NCBI GenBank assembly: GCA_017462915.1 | Contig: JAFTQG010000020.1 | Coordinates: 1 to 54,286, forward strand | DNA: 54,286 nt | Reading direction: 5' to 3' | From: Prevotella sp. | Lineage (GTDB): Bacteria; Bacteroidota; Bacteroidia; Bacteroidales; Bacteroidaceae | Part shown: in pieces, positions 17,177 to 26,592 of the stretch | Layout of the letters: every line of letters starts with the position of its first letter | Position numbering within the stretch: the stretch's first letter is position 1 | The notes under the pieces: generated by a model | The model's input: only the letters and a program-made list of their open reading frames with translations | What the model was told of the DNA's origin: nothing | Databases searched by the model: none | Position numbers and translations under genes: made by a program

Positions 17177-17674
17177 TTATAGCTGCAATTGGAAATCAAC
17201 AACATCCAACCAGCGGTTGAATTTCATGCCAACTTGATAGAAATGCGATACCTGCAGAAATCCAAGTCGCTGGTGCAGCATGATACTTTTTTCATTGCCG
17301 TCTGTAATACACGCTATCAATACGTGTACATCTGCTTTTCTGCACTCTGCAATTAAATGTCTCATTAGGTTTTCACCGATACCTCTGCCGTGGGCTGTTA
17401 CATCTACATAGACAGTAGTTTCCAAAGTATGCCTGTATGCTGTCCGTGCTTTCCATTTGTGTGCGTAGCAATATCCCAACACCTTCCCGTTCTCTTCATA
17501 TACCAAATACGGATATTGGGAAGATATTTCTTCTATACGTCGACACATTTCATGTAGTAACACAGGTTCTGTTTCAAAAGTGGCAACACTGTTTTGTACG
17601 TATTCGTTATAAATGTCAGCGATAGCTTTTGCATCTTGTATTGTAATCTTTCGTATCATATCTTGAATAGCCAT
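17177..17674 (-). CDS. GNAT-family N-acetyltransferase (phosphinothricin acetyltransferase-like)
   Basis: A 165-residue acetyl-CoA-dependent acetyltransferase. The GNAT core is clear: TTVYVDVTAHGRGIGENLM (motif A, acetyl-CoA loop GRGIG) and ACITDGNEKSIMLHQRLGFLQVSHFYQVGMKFNRWLD split as in Pat/MnaT proteins, whose substrates include phosphinothricin and methionine derivatives. Its ATG overlaps the TAA of alkA by one base, so the two are translationally coupled. MIRKITIQDAK (ATG 17659) is an alternative start. The true substrate is unknown. Confidence 0.85.
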   Translation of the reverse strand: MAIQDMIRKITIQDAKAIADIYNEYVQNSVATFETEPVLLHEMCRRIEEISSQYPYLVYEENGKVLGYCYAHKWKARTAYRHTLETTVYVDVTAHGRGIGENLMRHLIAECRKADVHVLIACITDGNEKSIMLHQRLGFLQVSHFYQVGMKFNRWLDVVDFQLQL

Positions 17675-18351
17675 TAACGGCTTTTATTCATATTTCTCTT
17701 TGTCTGTTTTGCTTTTTGTGGTGCGTAATCTTTCATTTCTTTTATGGCTCCACCTGCTACTGCCCATAGATACAGGCTGGCAACGCTACAATAGGGAGAA
17801 AACCTTCGTCTGTACTTTTCAAATAGTGTATGATCTATCTTACGGTGGTGATACACCATCCGCAAGCCTCTATGGATAGCGAGGTCTCCAAAGCTAAAGA
17901 TATTCGGGCGTTGCATAGAAAAAAGCATCAGCATTTCCGCACTCCAAACACCAATCCCATCCAATCCTGAAAGTTTACGGCAAACGTCTTCGTCCTCGAT
18001 ATCATGCAGTGCTTCTATATCAAACTCGCCATCAAGTATCTTGCGTGCGACATTTTGTATATATCCTGCTTTTCTGAATGTAATCCCGAATCCTTGTAAA
18101 TCTTCAATCGAGAGTTTGCTTATCGTTGAAGGAGATACTTCCCCAAGTTCGGCTGTTATCCTTTTCCAGATCGTTTCATGTGCTTTCGTCGAAATCTGTT
18201 GCCCGACAATCGAGTGGACGAGTGCAACAAAAAGGTCGGGTATCACCCGTCTTTTCACCATTCCTATCTTATCTATCACCTCGGCAAGCCTTTTGTCTTT
18301 GTTTTTCAGATATGAGATTTCTTTTTCTCCATACAAGAAGTACTGTTCCAT
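17674..18351 (-). CDS. DNA-3-methyladenine glycosylase II (AlkA type)
   Basis: A 225-residue HhH-GPD DNA glycosylase that removes alkylated purines. It shows the helix-hairpin-helix (LSGLDGIGVWSAEMLMLF) followed by the catalytic aspartate in FGDLAIHRGLRMVY; the N-terminal TATA-like AlkA domain of E. coli is absent, as in short Bacteroidetes homologues. First gene of an alkylation-repair group with the acetyltransferase (1-bp overlap) and ogt. Confidence 0.88.
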   Translation of the reverse strand: MEQYFLYGEKEISYLKNKDKRLAEVIDKIGMVKRRVIPDLFVALVHSIVGQQISTKAHETIWKRITAELGEVSPSTISKLSIEDLQGFGITFRKAGYIQNVARKILDGEFDIEALHDIEDEDVCRKLSGLDGIGVWSAEMLMLFSMQRPNIFSFGDLAIHRGLRMVYHHRKIDHTLFEKYRRRFSPYCSVASLYLWAVAGGAIKEMKDYAPQKAKQTKRNMNKSR

Positions 18352-18464
18352 ATATGTTATAAACCTGATTTCCTGTGCGAAAAGAAAAACAACATTTTCT
18401 ACTCTTGAAACTAATATTGTTTTTAGAGAGGAAAATGTTGTTATATGATTTAGATAATGTGTTT

Positions 18465-20162
18465 TTAGTGTTTCTGTGGATCTTCCACATTAGCTTCTGC
18501 CTCTATGACATTGATGACGTAGTCTCCGATTTTCTCACATTCACCAATGAAGTCATTATAGAATGTGCCGAGATGGTAACTGTATTTGCCAGAGTTGACG
18601 GCTTCGACATTTGCAGTGCGACACTCGTTACGGAGAGTGTTGATTCTTTCCTCAATGTGTCTGCTTCTTGACATATCCAGTCTTATATGCTCAGGGCCTG
18701 TGAGTATACCATACATCTCCCCGAGAGCCATATCGGTGAGGTCAAGCATTTGTGTGATTTTTGACATCTGTGACTCAGTAAAGTCTGTGTCGCTATATTT
18801 ATGCTTGCGTCTGATGGCACGTCCGAGATGGTACATGGAGTCTCCGATACTTTCAAGTTCGTCAACCTCGCGAAGCATCTGCACTATGTGGTTCTTGGAA
18901 TAAGCAGAGAGTCTGCCTTCGCTAACCTTACGGAGATATTCAGCAATCTCGACCTCCATATTGTCAGTAATCTGTTCATAATGCTCTATGCGCTTGAATT
19001 CTTTCTGGAATGCCTCTTCATTTGCCGCTGCGAAAGCGTTGCGGACCATGCCAAGCATCATGTGGCATCTTTCTGCCATGACACCTATCTCGTTACGTGC
19101 TTGCCAGATAGAGAGCTCGGAAGTTGAGAGCAGACCGCCTGATATATATCGTAGACCAGGCTCTTTTGTCTCGTTGTTCTTATCGGGAAGGGCATAGCAT
19201 ACGAACTTCTCTATCTGCTTGACAAAGCCGATGAGGAGCAGCGTATTGAATATATTGAATGTTGTATGGAATGCTGACAGCTGTATGAGCTCATCTGTAC
19301 CATAATGCATGACATGTGCTACAATCCAGCGAATCATGTCGCAGAAAGGATAAAAGATTATGAGTACGACAACGACACCAAAGACATTGAAAAACATGTG
19401 GGCAAGGGCCGCACGACGGGCTTGTATGCCGGCAGTGAGTGACGCCATTACGGCGGTGATGGTTGTGCCGATATTCTGTCCCATAGCAAGAGCCGCTGCC
19501 AGTTCAAGACTGAATCCTGGGATGTGCATATCAAAGAGCATCAATGTGATGGCCATAGTTGCCGCAGAGGCCTGCACGAGCATTGTCACGAGTGCTCCGA
19601 CAAGTACAAAGAGCAGTACCGTAAAGAATCCTCCATCGGCAAGCCCTGCAAGCATAGTGGCGACAAGTCCTCCGATGTTGAGGTCTGTTGCGGACTGTTG
19701 CAGGAATGACAGTCCCATGAACAGGAATGCGAAACCGAAGATGAATTCTCCTATGCTTTTTCTTTTCTCATTGCCGCTGAAGAATAGTGGAATGCCTATC
19801 GCTACAAGTGGGAGGGCAAGGGCCGCGATATTCACTTTGAAACCGATGAGGGATATAATCCAGGCTGTAACGGTTGTGCCGACATTCGCACCCATGATTA
19901 CTCCGATGGATTGGCTTAGCGTCATGAGTCCGGCATTGACAAAGCTGACGACCATGACTGTTGTCGCACTTGAAGACTGTATGAGTGCTGTGACAAGGAT
20001 TCCGGTCAGTACGCCCATGACTCTATTCTTTGTCATTGCGGCGAGAATGGAACGAAGGCGGTCACCAGCAAATTTCTCGAGACCTTCACTCATGGTCTTC
20101 ATTCCAAACAGGAACAGACCGAGTGAGCCTATCAGTGATAGTAGGTTAAGTAATGTTTCCAT
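18465..20162 (-). CDS. Na+/phosphate cotransporter family protein with C-terminal PhoU-like domain
   Basis: A 565-residue inner-membrane protein. Two inverted PNaS repeats carry the signature QSSSATTVMVVSFVNAG (about residue 62) and the degenerate second QASAATMAITLM (about residue 197), each after a hydrophobic pair. After about eight membrane helices, residues 345-560 form a helical PhoU-like domain. The family moves phosphate with sodium or exports it for phosphate homeostasis; direction is not decidable. It stands alone between alkA and pgk, both on the same strand. Confidence 0.88.
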   Translation of the reverse strand: METLLNLLSLIGSLGLFLFGMKTMSEGLEKFAGDRLRSILAAMTKNRVMGVLTGILVTALIQSSSATTVMVVSFVNAGLMTLSQSIGVIMGANVGTTVTAWIISLIGFKVNIAALALPLVAIGIPLFFSGNEKRKSIGEFIFGFAFLFMGLSFLQQSATDLNIGGLVATMLAGLADGGFFTVLLFVLVGALVTMLVQASAATMAITLMLFDMHIPGFSLELAAALAMGQNIGTTITAVMASLTAGIQARRAALAHMFFNVFGVVVVLIIFYPFCDMIRWIVAHVMHYGTDELIQLSAFHTTFNIFNTLLLIGFVKQIEKFVCYALPDKNNETKEPGLRYISGGLLSTSELSIWQARNEIGVMAERCHMMLGMVRNAFAAANEEAFQKEFKRIEHYEQITDNMEVEIAEYLRKVSEGRLSAYSKNHIVQMLREVDELESIGDSMYHLGRAIRRKHKYSDTDFTESQMSKITQMLDLTDMALGEMYGILTGPEHIRLDMSRSRHIEERINTLRNECRTANVEAVNSGKYSYHLGTFYNDFIGECEKIGDYVINVIEAEANVEDPQKH

Positions 20163-20378
20163 GTATAAGGTATTTTACTGTATGGATTGTCTGCGAGGCG
20201 TGCCTCCCATTAATGTTCTTGACTATATGGGAATGTGCCTAATATCATCCTCTTCTTCTTTTTTGGGGTAGATAACTGTGATAGTATATTCCTGATCTGC
20301 ACTGGAAAATATTTGTCTTTATTTGGCAGTGTATCCACTTTGCTTGGATATTGTTGTTGATGGTGTGGAATAAATAAT

Positions 20379-20416
20379 AAAAGGTGTGCCAAGTAGTTAT
20401 ACCTGGTACACCTTTT
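20379..20416 (-). terminator. Terminator of pgk
   Basis: The inverted repeat AAAAGGTGTGCC / GGTACACCTTTT lies 25 bp past the pgk stop and is followed on the minus strand by an AT-rich run. Confidence 0.7.
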
Positions 20417-20440
20417 ATTTATATTATTATGCGGTAATTA

Positions 20441-21688
20441 TTACTCACCTTTGATAGCTGCAACTCCTGGGAGCACCTTGCCCTCGATAGCCTCGAGAAG
20501 TGCACCGCCACCAGTGGAAATGTAAGATACCTTGTCTGCAAGACCGAACTTGTTGACGCAAGCAACAGAGTCACCGCCGCCGATAAGCGAGAATGCACCT
20601 TCTGCTGTTGCCTCTGCTATAGCATTGCCGATAGCACGGGAACCGTCGCAGAAATTGTCAAACTCGAAGACTCCGGCAGGACCGTTCCACAGAATAGTCT
20701 TGCAGCCCTTGATTGCGTCAGCAAACTTCTTCTGTGCTTCAGGACCGGCATCCATACCTTCCAGATCAGCAGGGATTGCATCTACTGGACATACAGTGCG
20801 GTTTGCATCATTAGAGAAAGCATCTCCTGTTACGCAGTCTGGGGCGAGCACAAGCTCCACACCATTCTTCTTTGCAAGTTCCTCAACACCGAGAGCAACG
20901 TCCAGCTTGTCCATCTCAACGATAGATTTGCCAATCTCGCCACCGTGTGCCTTAGAGAAAGTATATGTCATGCCGCCACAGAGGATAATCTTGTCGACCT
21001 TGCCAAGAAGATTCTCGATGATACCGATCTTAGATGATACCTTAGAACCGCCCATAATGGCGATGAATGGGCGCTTGATGTTGCCAAGGACATTGTCTAC
21101 AGCCTGAACCTCTTTCTCCATGAGGAGACCGAGCATCTTGTTGTCTGCATCAAAGTAGTCGGCAATGACAGCTGTTGATGCGTGTCTGCGGTGTGCTGTA
21201 CCGAAAGCATCCATTACATAGCAGTCTGCGTAAGAAGCGAGCTTCTTTGCGAAATCCTTCTGCTTTGCCTTCATTTCTTCCTTTGCAGCCTTGTATGCTG
21301 GGTCTTCTTTATCTATGCCGACTGGCTTGCCTTCTTCCTCTGGGTAGTAGCGGAGATTCTCGAGCAGGAGCACCTCGCCCTGCTTGAGGGCTGCAGCTTC
21401 TGCCTCTGCATTGGCACAGTCCTTTGCAAACTTTACAGGAGTTCCGAGAGCAGCAGATACTGCATCGACAATCTGGCTGAGTGAAAGCTCAGGCTTCACC
21501 TTTCCCTTTGGCTTGCCCATATGTGACATGATGATAAGTGAACCGCCCTTCTCAAGGATGAGCTTGAGAGTAGGGAGTGCTCCCTTTATACGTGTGTCGT
21601 CTGTGATTTTGCCATCCTGAAGAGGCACGTTGAAATCAACGCGTACAATGGCCTTCTTGCCATTGAAATCATACTGGTTAATTGTCAT
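20441..21688 (-). CDS. pgk: Phosphoglycerate kinase
   Basis: A 415-residue glycolytic kinase transferring phosphate between 1,3-bisphosphoglycerate and ADP. Family signatures: [20 protein letters not shown] at the N-terminus (substrate arginines), [11 protein letters not shown], the [11 protein letters not shown] segment, [12 protein letters not shown], and the nucleotide-binding end [13 protein letters not shown]...STGGGALLE. Length is normal. It is a single-gene unit with promoter and terminator. Confidence 0.97.
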   Translation of the reverse strand: MTINQYDFNGKKAIVRVDFNVPLQDGKITDDTRIKGALPTLKLILEKGGSLIIMSHMGKPKGKVKPELSLSQIVDAVSAALGTPVKFAKDCANAEAEAAALKQGEVLLLENLRYYPEEEGKPVGIDKEDPAYKAAKEEMKAKQKDFAKKLASYADCYVMDAFGTAHRRHASTAVIADYFDADNKMLGLLMEKEVQAVDNVLGNIKRPFIAIMGGSKVSSKIGIIENLLGKVDKIILCGGMTYTFSKAHGGEIGKSIVEMDKLDVALGVEELAKKNGVELVLAPDCVTGDAFSNDANRTVCPVDAIPADLEGMDAGPEAQKKFADAIKGCKTILWNGPAGVFEFDNFCDGSRAIGNAIAEATAEGAFSLIGGGDSVACVNKFGLADKVSYISTGGGALLEAIEGKVLPGVAAIKGE

Positions 21689-21747
21689 GATGATAAATAC
21701 TTAATTATGTTTATACTTTTATCGTCTTCTTATCGGGTTTTGCTTTG

Positions 21748-21755
21748 CAAAATTA
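21748..21755 (-). promoter_or_regulatory. -7 box TAATTTTG for pgk
   Basis: Complement of CAAAATTA at 21748-21755, 60 bp upstream of the pgk start, matching TAnnTTTG. Confidence 0.65.
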
Positions 21756-21867
21756 CAATTTTATTTTGTATGTAAAGACTTTCCGACATTGTTTTTTCAC
21801 CTAAACTTTATGAAATTGATATATATTATTGTGTACAGTTATTATTGTCAGTTCTTATGTGATGATG

Positions 21868-22722
21868 TTATCCTTGGTCTGTATCAACTCCAACTCCGAA
21901 TAAGGCGAAGTCGCCTTTCAGCGGGTCCTCAGGGAATATATCCCGAAGCCTGTTGCTGAGTTTCATGGCATTGGACATTGATGTCGACTTTGATTTCAAT
22001 AGACCGAGACGCATGGCTTCCTGCACGACATGTGTGTCCATTGGGATAATCAGAGTTCTCTTGTCTATGATATCGTTCCATAGACCGAGGTCTACAGGAG
22101 AGTTGTCCCTTACCATCCATCGTAGAAACATACAGATGCGTTTGCAGCTTGACGTGGTGTCTTTAGGTATCACACCTGTAGAACCGTGTTCTCTGAACCA
22201 TGTCGTTATGGCTTCAATGGCTTTGATGGTCGTTGTCTTATTTGTCGGCTCGTTTGCAGCTCTTGGTGTTTGGTTTAATGCCTTTTGGCAAATTGAAATA
22301 TCATTATGGACATAAGCCTTGATATAGTCTTTTATTGTACCATGCATCTGTACCATTTCTGCAAGCGCATTCAGGAAATTGTTGAATGTCTGACATGTAT
22401 ACAAGCGGTAGAAACATTCCGGTGTAGCCGGTACAGTCCGTTCGTATATATGTCTTGTCAACCATTTGCTGACATCTCCGTCTGCATCGTTCGTTATGGA
22501 GTCAAGCAACATCTGTATTTTAGGAAGGAACTGTTTCCTTGAGCCGTAACTCAATGCTGAGGCGATAAATGCAAGGAGTTCCTTGTTGGTATCTCCTTCA
22601 ATCTGGTGCATGAACCAGCTGGGATCGCCGACAAGGAACTCTTTGTTCTCATATTGAAAAGCCAAAGACTTAAGATGAAGGTTCAACTCAGTTTCTGTTG
22701 GCATTTCTTTCATGGATTTCAT
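21868..22722 (-). CDS. TIGR02757 family protein (DUF2400)
   Basis: A 284-residue conserved Bacteroidetes/Proteobacteria protein of unknown function, recognised by FIASALSYGSRKQFLPKI, the CKRICMFLRWMVRDNSPVDLG core and the C-terminal end FALFGVGVDTD. The CKR..MFLRWM..R pattern resembles helix-hairpin-helix DNA glycosylases, so a nucleic-acid role is possible but unproven. The frame opens at 22770 inside uxaB; I prefer the internal ATG 22722 (MKSMKEM), with 22713 and 22704 as alternatives. It lies directly behind uxaB. Confidence 0.85.
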   Translation of the reverse strand: MKSMKEMPTETELNLHLKSLAFQYENKEFLVGDPSWFMHQIEGDTNKELLAFIASALSYGSRKQFLPKIQMLLDSITNDADGDVSKWLTRHIYERTVPATPECFYRLYTCQTFNNFLNALAEMVQMHGTIKDYIKAYVHNDISICQKALNQTPRAANEPTNKTTTIKAIEAITTWFREHGSTGVIPKDTTSSCKRICMFLRWMVRDNSPVDLGLWNDIIDKRTLIIPMDTHVVQEAMRLGLLKSKSTSMSNAMKLSNRLRDIFPEDPLKGDFALFGVGVDTDQG

Positions 22723-22744
22723 TCTTGTTTTACTGTGTTGGTGA

Positions 22745-24229
22745 TTACAGGATAGACTTGACTGTCTCAAGCATTCCCTTGGACTGGATGTCGTTCAGGA
22801 AGCCTGTAACCATGTCTGTAAGACCAGGGATAGTGTTGAGATCTCCGTGCTCGCCCCAGATCCAGTCTGCTGCGAGAACGCCCTCTGCAACCTTACGTGT
22901 GTCGTTTGTTGCCCAGAGCTCTGTGAGAAGATCCATAATCTTCTGGTCATCATTAGGCTGAATAGGAGCACCGTCTGCGCGTGTGCCGCCCTTGTAGTAA
23001 GTGATGATGGCTGCAAGACCGAGTACAAGACCCTTTGGCAGTTCACCCTTGCGCTCGAGATAAACCTTGATTCCCGGAAGGTCACGTGCCTGGAACTTAG
23101 GGAAGGAGTTGAGCATGATGGATGTAACCTGATGGTCTACGTATGGATTGTCGAAGCGCTCGAGTACATCGGCTGCAAACTGCTGAAGCTCATCCATAGG
23201 GAGGTTGAGGGTCTGCATCAGCTCGTCATACTGTACCTTCTTGATGTATGGGCCGACAACTTCGTGATGGAGTGCGTCACGTACGATGTTTATGCCTGAG
23301 AGGTATGCTACAGGAGAGAGAACAGTGTGAGGGCCATTGAGGAGAGTAACCTTACGCTCGTGGTAAGGAGCCTCAGACTCTGCGATGAGCACATGGAGAC
23401 CAGCCTGGTCAGCAGGGAACTCTGCACGAAGCTCCTCGCATGTCATGTTCTCCGCCTTCTCGATAACCCAGAGGTGGAAAATCTCAGCCTGTACGACGAG
23501 GTTGTCCTTGTATCCGATCTTGTTCTGAATCTCTACGATATCTTTGCGTGGGAATCCTGGCACGATACGGTCAACGAGAGTTGCACATACATAGTTGTAT
23601 TTCTCAAACCACTCCTTGAATCCTTCGTAGTCAGCGCCGAAGTCCTCTTTCCACAGCTCGATGTACTTGCGGATGCAGTCCTTAAGGTGATGGCCGTTGA
23701 GGAAGATAAGCTCACAAGGCATGATGATAAGTCCCTTTGTAGGATCTCCCTGGAATGTCTGGTAGCGACGATAGAGGAGCTGCACGAGTTTGCCAGGGTA
23801 GGATGATGCCGGTGCGTCAGAGAGCTTACATGCAGGGTCAAAGGCGATACCAGCCTCTGTTGTGTTGGAGATTACGAAACGAATCTCAGGCTGCTCTGCG
23901 AGTGCCATGTAAGCCCAGTTCTGAGCGTAAGGGTCGATGCCGCGTGAGATGACGTCGATGCGGTCGAGCTGGTTGACAGGCTCACCGTTCTGGCGTCCCT
24001 GAAGATTGACATGGTAGAGACAGTCCTGACCATTGAGCCACTGGACCATACCGCGGTCGATAGGCTGAACGACAACTACAGAACCGTTGAAGTTTGTCTT
24101 GGCGTTCATGTTCCAAACGATCCAGTCTACGAATGCGCGAAGGAAGTTGCCTTCACCGAACTGGATAATCTTCTCAGGAGCAACACTCTTAGGTGCTGTC
24201 TGCTTGTTAAGTGATTTAAGCTGTGACAT
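22745..24229 (-). CDS. uxaB: Tagaturonate reductase
   Basis: A 494-residue member of the mannitol dehydrogenase/altronate oxidoreductase family, NADH dependent, converting D-tagaturonate to D-altronate in galacturonate breakdown. Seen: IIQFGEGNFLRAFVDWI near the start (nucleotide-binding region), CELIFLNGHHLKDCI, and VTLLNGPHTVLSPVAYLSG with the conserved Lys-Asn-His environment. No uxaA, uxaC or kdg genes are adjacent; the pectin glycosidases at 8.7-14.9 kb give a plausible source of galacturonate. Confidence 0.9.
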   Translation of the reverse strand: MSQLKSLNKQTAPKSVAPEKIIQFGEGNFLRAFVDWIVWNMNAKTNFNGSVVVVQPIDRGMVQWLNGQDCLYHVNLQGRQNGEPVNQLDRIDVISRGIDPYAQNWAYMALAEQPEIRFVISNTTEAGIAFDPACKLSDAPASSYPGKLVQLLYRRYQTFQGDPTKGLIIMPCELIFLNGHHLKDCIRKYIELWKEDFGADYEGFKEWFEKYNYVCATLVDRIVPGFPRKDIVEIQNKIGYKDNLVVQAEIFHLWVIEKAENMTCEELRAEFPADQAGLHVLIAESEAPYHERKVTLLNGPHTVLSPVAYLSGINIVRDALHHEVVGPYIKKVQYDELMQTLNLPMDELQQFAADVLERFDNPYVDHQVTSIMLNSFPKFQARDLPGIKVYLERKGELPKGLVLGLAAIITYYKGGTRADGAPIQPNDDQKIMDLLTELWATNDTRKVAEGVLAADWIWGEHGDLNTIPGLTDMVTGFLNDIQSKGMLETVKSIL

Positions 24230-24284
24230 AAATATATGTAAAATTGTTAATTGATAAATGCTTTTCGTAGGCTTTTATTTCCTG

Positions 24285-24292
24285 CAAAGTTA
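24285..24292 (-). promoter_or_regulatory. -7 box TAACTTTG for uxaB
   Basis: Complement of CAAAGTTA; a TTTG lies about 18 bp further upstream on the minus strand as a possible -33 box. About 60 bp to the ATG. Confidence 0.7.
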
Positions 24293-24410
24293 ATAAAAAA
24301 GATTAACAAACTAAAAAATGGCAAATACAAATATACTTGATTTATGATAATTTAACGCAAGATGATGCATTGGCAACTATTCGCAAAATATATTTTCATT
24401 CAATGAAAAA

Positions 24411-24436
24411 TCCCACCTGCCGTATGACAGGTGGGA
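24411..24436 (-). terminator. Terminator of rpsA
   Basis: Perfect stem CCCACCTG / CAGGTGGG around an 8-nt loop, followed on the minus strand by a TTTTT run; 80 bp past the rpsA stop. Confidence 0.85.
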
Positions 24437-24515
24437 TAGGATGTTTTTATAGGTATGTTGTTATACTCCATTTGCCGTGGAATGGCGGCATGGCATATAA
24501 CAGGGGAAAGCTTGA

Positions 24516-26288
24516 TTACTTGCCCTCCATCTGTGCCTTGAGCTGTGCGAGAGCGTCAAGGTCACCGAGAGTTGTAGAAGCTGCCACGTTGTTGATGGCA
24601 ACGCTCTCCTCCTTCTTTGCGCGTGGAGCGCGTGGAGCACGCTTCTTAGGCTCCTCTGCACCCTCCTCGAATGTACGTGAGTGGCTGAGGATGATACGCT
24701 TAGACTCCTTGACGAACTCGATAACCTTGAATTCGAGCTCTTCGCCCTTCTGTGCCTGAGTTCCGTCCTGCTTCTGGAGATGCTTAGGAGTAGCGAAGCC
24801 TTCACCGCCCTCGTTGAGAGTGATGACAGCGCCCTTGTCCATCATTTCAGTGATCTTGCCCTGATGAACGCTTCCAGGAGTGTAGATTGTCTCGTATGTA
24901 TCCCAAGGGTTGTCCTCAAGCTGCTTGTGGCCGAGAGACAGACGACGGTTCTCCTTGTCTATCTCGAGAACTACAACCTCGATAGGCTCGCCTACCTTTG
25001 TGAACTCAGATGGGTGCTTAACCTTCTTTGTCCAAGAGAGGTCTGAGATGTGGATAAGTCCGTCAACACCTTCCTCGAGCTCAACGAAGATGCCGAAGTT
25101 AGTGAAGTTGCGAACCTTAGCTGTGTGCTTAGAGCCTTCTGGATACTTTGTTGTGATAGCCTCCCATGGGTCTTCCTTGAGCTGCTTTGTGCCGAGAGAC
25201 ATCTTGCGCTCGTTGCGGTCGAGTGTGAGGATGACTGCCTCTACCTCGTCGCCGACCTTCATGAAGTCCTGAGCTGAGCGGAGGTGCTGGCTCCAAGACA
25301 TCTCTGAAACGTGGATAAGTCCCTCTACGCCAGGAGCGATCTCAACGAATGCGCCGTAGTCAGCGAGAACGACAACCTTACCCTTAACGTGGTCACCAAC
25401 CTTGAGGTTCTCGTCGAGAGCGTCCCATGGATGTGGTGTGAGCTGCTTGAGACCGAGAGCGATACGCTTCTTCTCGTTGTCGAAGTCGATGATAACGACG
25501 TTGATCTTCTGGTCAAGCTCTACAACCTCGTGTGGGTTGCTTACGCGGCCCCAAGAGAGGTCTGTGATATGGATGAGTCCGTCTACACCGCCGAGGTCCA
25601 CGAATACACCATAAGATGTGATGTTCTTGACAGTACCCTCGAGCACCTGACCCTTCTCGAGCTTGGAGATGATCTCCTGCTTCTGCTGCTCGAGCTCTGC
25701 CTCGATGAGAGCCTTGTGTGAAACGACAACATTCTTGAATTCCTGATTGATCTTGATGACCTTGAACTCCATTGTCTTGCCGACGAATACATCGTAGTCG
25801 CGGATAGGATTAACGTCGATCTGTGAACCTGGGAGGAATGCCTCGATGCCGAATACATCGACAATCATACCGCCCTTAGTGCGGCACTTGACATAACCGT
25901 TGACAACCTCCTCAGACTCGAGAGCTGCATTGACGCGGTCCCAAGACTTTGTGAGACGTGCCTTCTTGTGTGAAAGGATAAGCTGTCCCTTCTTGTCTTC
26001 CTGATTCTCAACGTATACCTCTACGGTATCGCCTACTTTCAGGTCTGGGTTGTAACGGAACTCGGAAGCCGGGATGATACCGTCGCTCTTGTAGCCGATG
26101 TTCACGATAACCTCTTTCTTGTCTGCAGAGATTACTGTTCCCTCTACAACCTGATGCTCAGAGACTTTGTTCAGAGTCTCGTCATAAGCCTTAGCAAGGT
26201 CTTCCTTGCTTACTTCTACACTGCTGCCGTTCTCGAACTCGTCCCAGTTGAAGTCGTCGAGTGGCTGCACATTTTTAAAGTTAGACAT
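24516..26288 (-). CDS. rpsA: 30S ribosomal protein S1
   Basis: A 590-residue S1 protein with six S1/OB repeats, four of them marked by GLIHITDLSW, GLIHVSEMSW, GLIHISDLSW and the final GEGFATPKHL. It binds mRNA on the small subunit. The C-terminal tail (about residues 545-575) is a basic, Pro/Ala-rich linker (KKRAPRAPRAKKEE) typical of Bacteroidales S1. In this phylum S1 is thought to matter for mRNA recruitment because Shine-Dalgarno sites are rare. Single gene with its own promoter and terminator. Confidence 0.96.
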   Translation of the reverse strand: MSNFKNVQPLDDFNWDEFENGSSVEVSKEDLAKAYDETLNKVSEHQVVEGTVISADKKEVIVNIGYKSDGIIPASEFRYNPDLKVGDTVEVYVENQEDKKGQLILSHKKARLTKSWDRVNAALESEEVVNGYVKCRTKGGMIVDVFGIEAFLPGSQIDVNPIRDYDVFVGKTMEFKVIKINQEFKNVVVSHKALIEAELEQQKQEIISKLEKGQVLEGTVKNITSYGVFVDLGGVDGLIHITDLSWGRVSNPHEVVELDQKINVVIIDFDNEKKRIALGLKQLTPHPWDALDENLKVGDHVKGKVVVLADYGAFVEIAPGVEGLIHVSEMSWSQHLRSAQDFMKVGDEVEAVILTLDRNERKMSLGTKQLKEDPWEAITTKYPEGSKHTAKVRNFTNFGIFVELEEGVDGLIHISDLSWTKKVKHPSEFTKVGEPIEVVVLEIDKENRRLSLGHKQLEDNPWDTYETIYTPGSVHQGKITEMMDKGAVITLNEGGEGFATPKHLQKQDGTQAQKGEELEFKVIEFVKESKRIILSHSRTFEEGAEEPKKRAPRAPRAKKEESVAINNVAASTTLGDLDALAQLKAQMEGK

Positions 26289-26392
26289 GTTAATTGAAAA
26301 TATAAATTAAATGGTTAAAAATCGGGACTTTTGCTCCTGCCTCTTCGGCGGTCTCCGCTTCTGGAGCGGGCACAGTATCCCCTATCAGTGTG

Positions 26393-26400
26393 CAAAGGTA
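26393..26400 (-). promoter_or_regulatory. -7 box TACCTTTG for rpsA
   Basis: Complement of CAAAGGTA, 105 bp upstream of rpsA. The region that would hold the -33 element lies inside one arm of a large inverted repeat (26406-26471). Confidence 0.65.
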
Positions 26401-26405
26401 CAAAG

Positions 26406-26471
26406 AAAATCCGACATAAGCAAGTGTTTTTGCAATAAATTGCTGTTTTCCTTGCATTTATGTCGGATTTT
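26406..26471. repeat. Inverted repeat between cydB and rpsA
   Basis: Arms AAAATCCGACATAA (26406-26419) and TTATGTCGGATTTT (26458-26471) are perfect complements. It could end cydB transcription or, since it overlaps the rpsA promoter, serve as an operator or attenuator. Confidence 0.6.
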
Positions 26472-26547
26472 ATCTTGGTTTATGTCTGTTTCAATCCATA
26501 TCCATGCCAGTGGTGGTCTGTTTATGCCGGTTTTGTCTCACAACTGT

Positions 26548-26592
26548 AAAACCGTATAACCTCATAACCGCCCAACCGTATAACCGCTCTAA
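26548..26592. repeat. Period-8 AACCG-type array after cydB
   Basis: Five consecutive octamers: ACCGTATA ACCTCATA ACCGCCCA ACCGTATA ACCGCTCT. Same family as the arrays at 7917 and 29412. Confidence 0.8.

Noticed and set aside
19360-20271. A 303-codon frame on the plus strand
   Set aside because: It is antisense to the Na/Pi transporter; Ser/Thr/Pro-rich composition is typical of a shadow frame.
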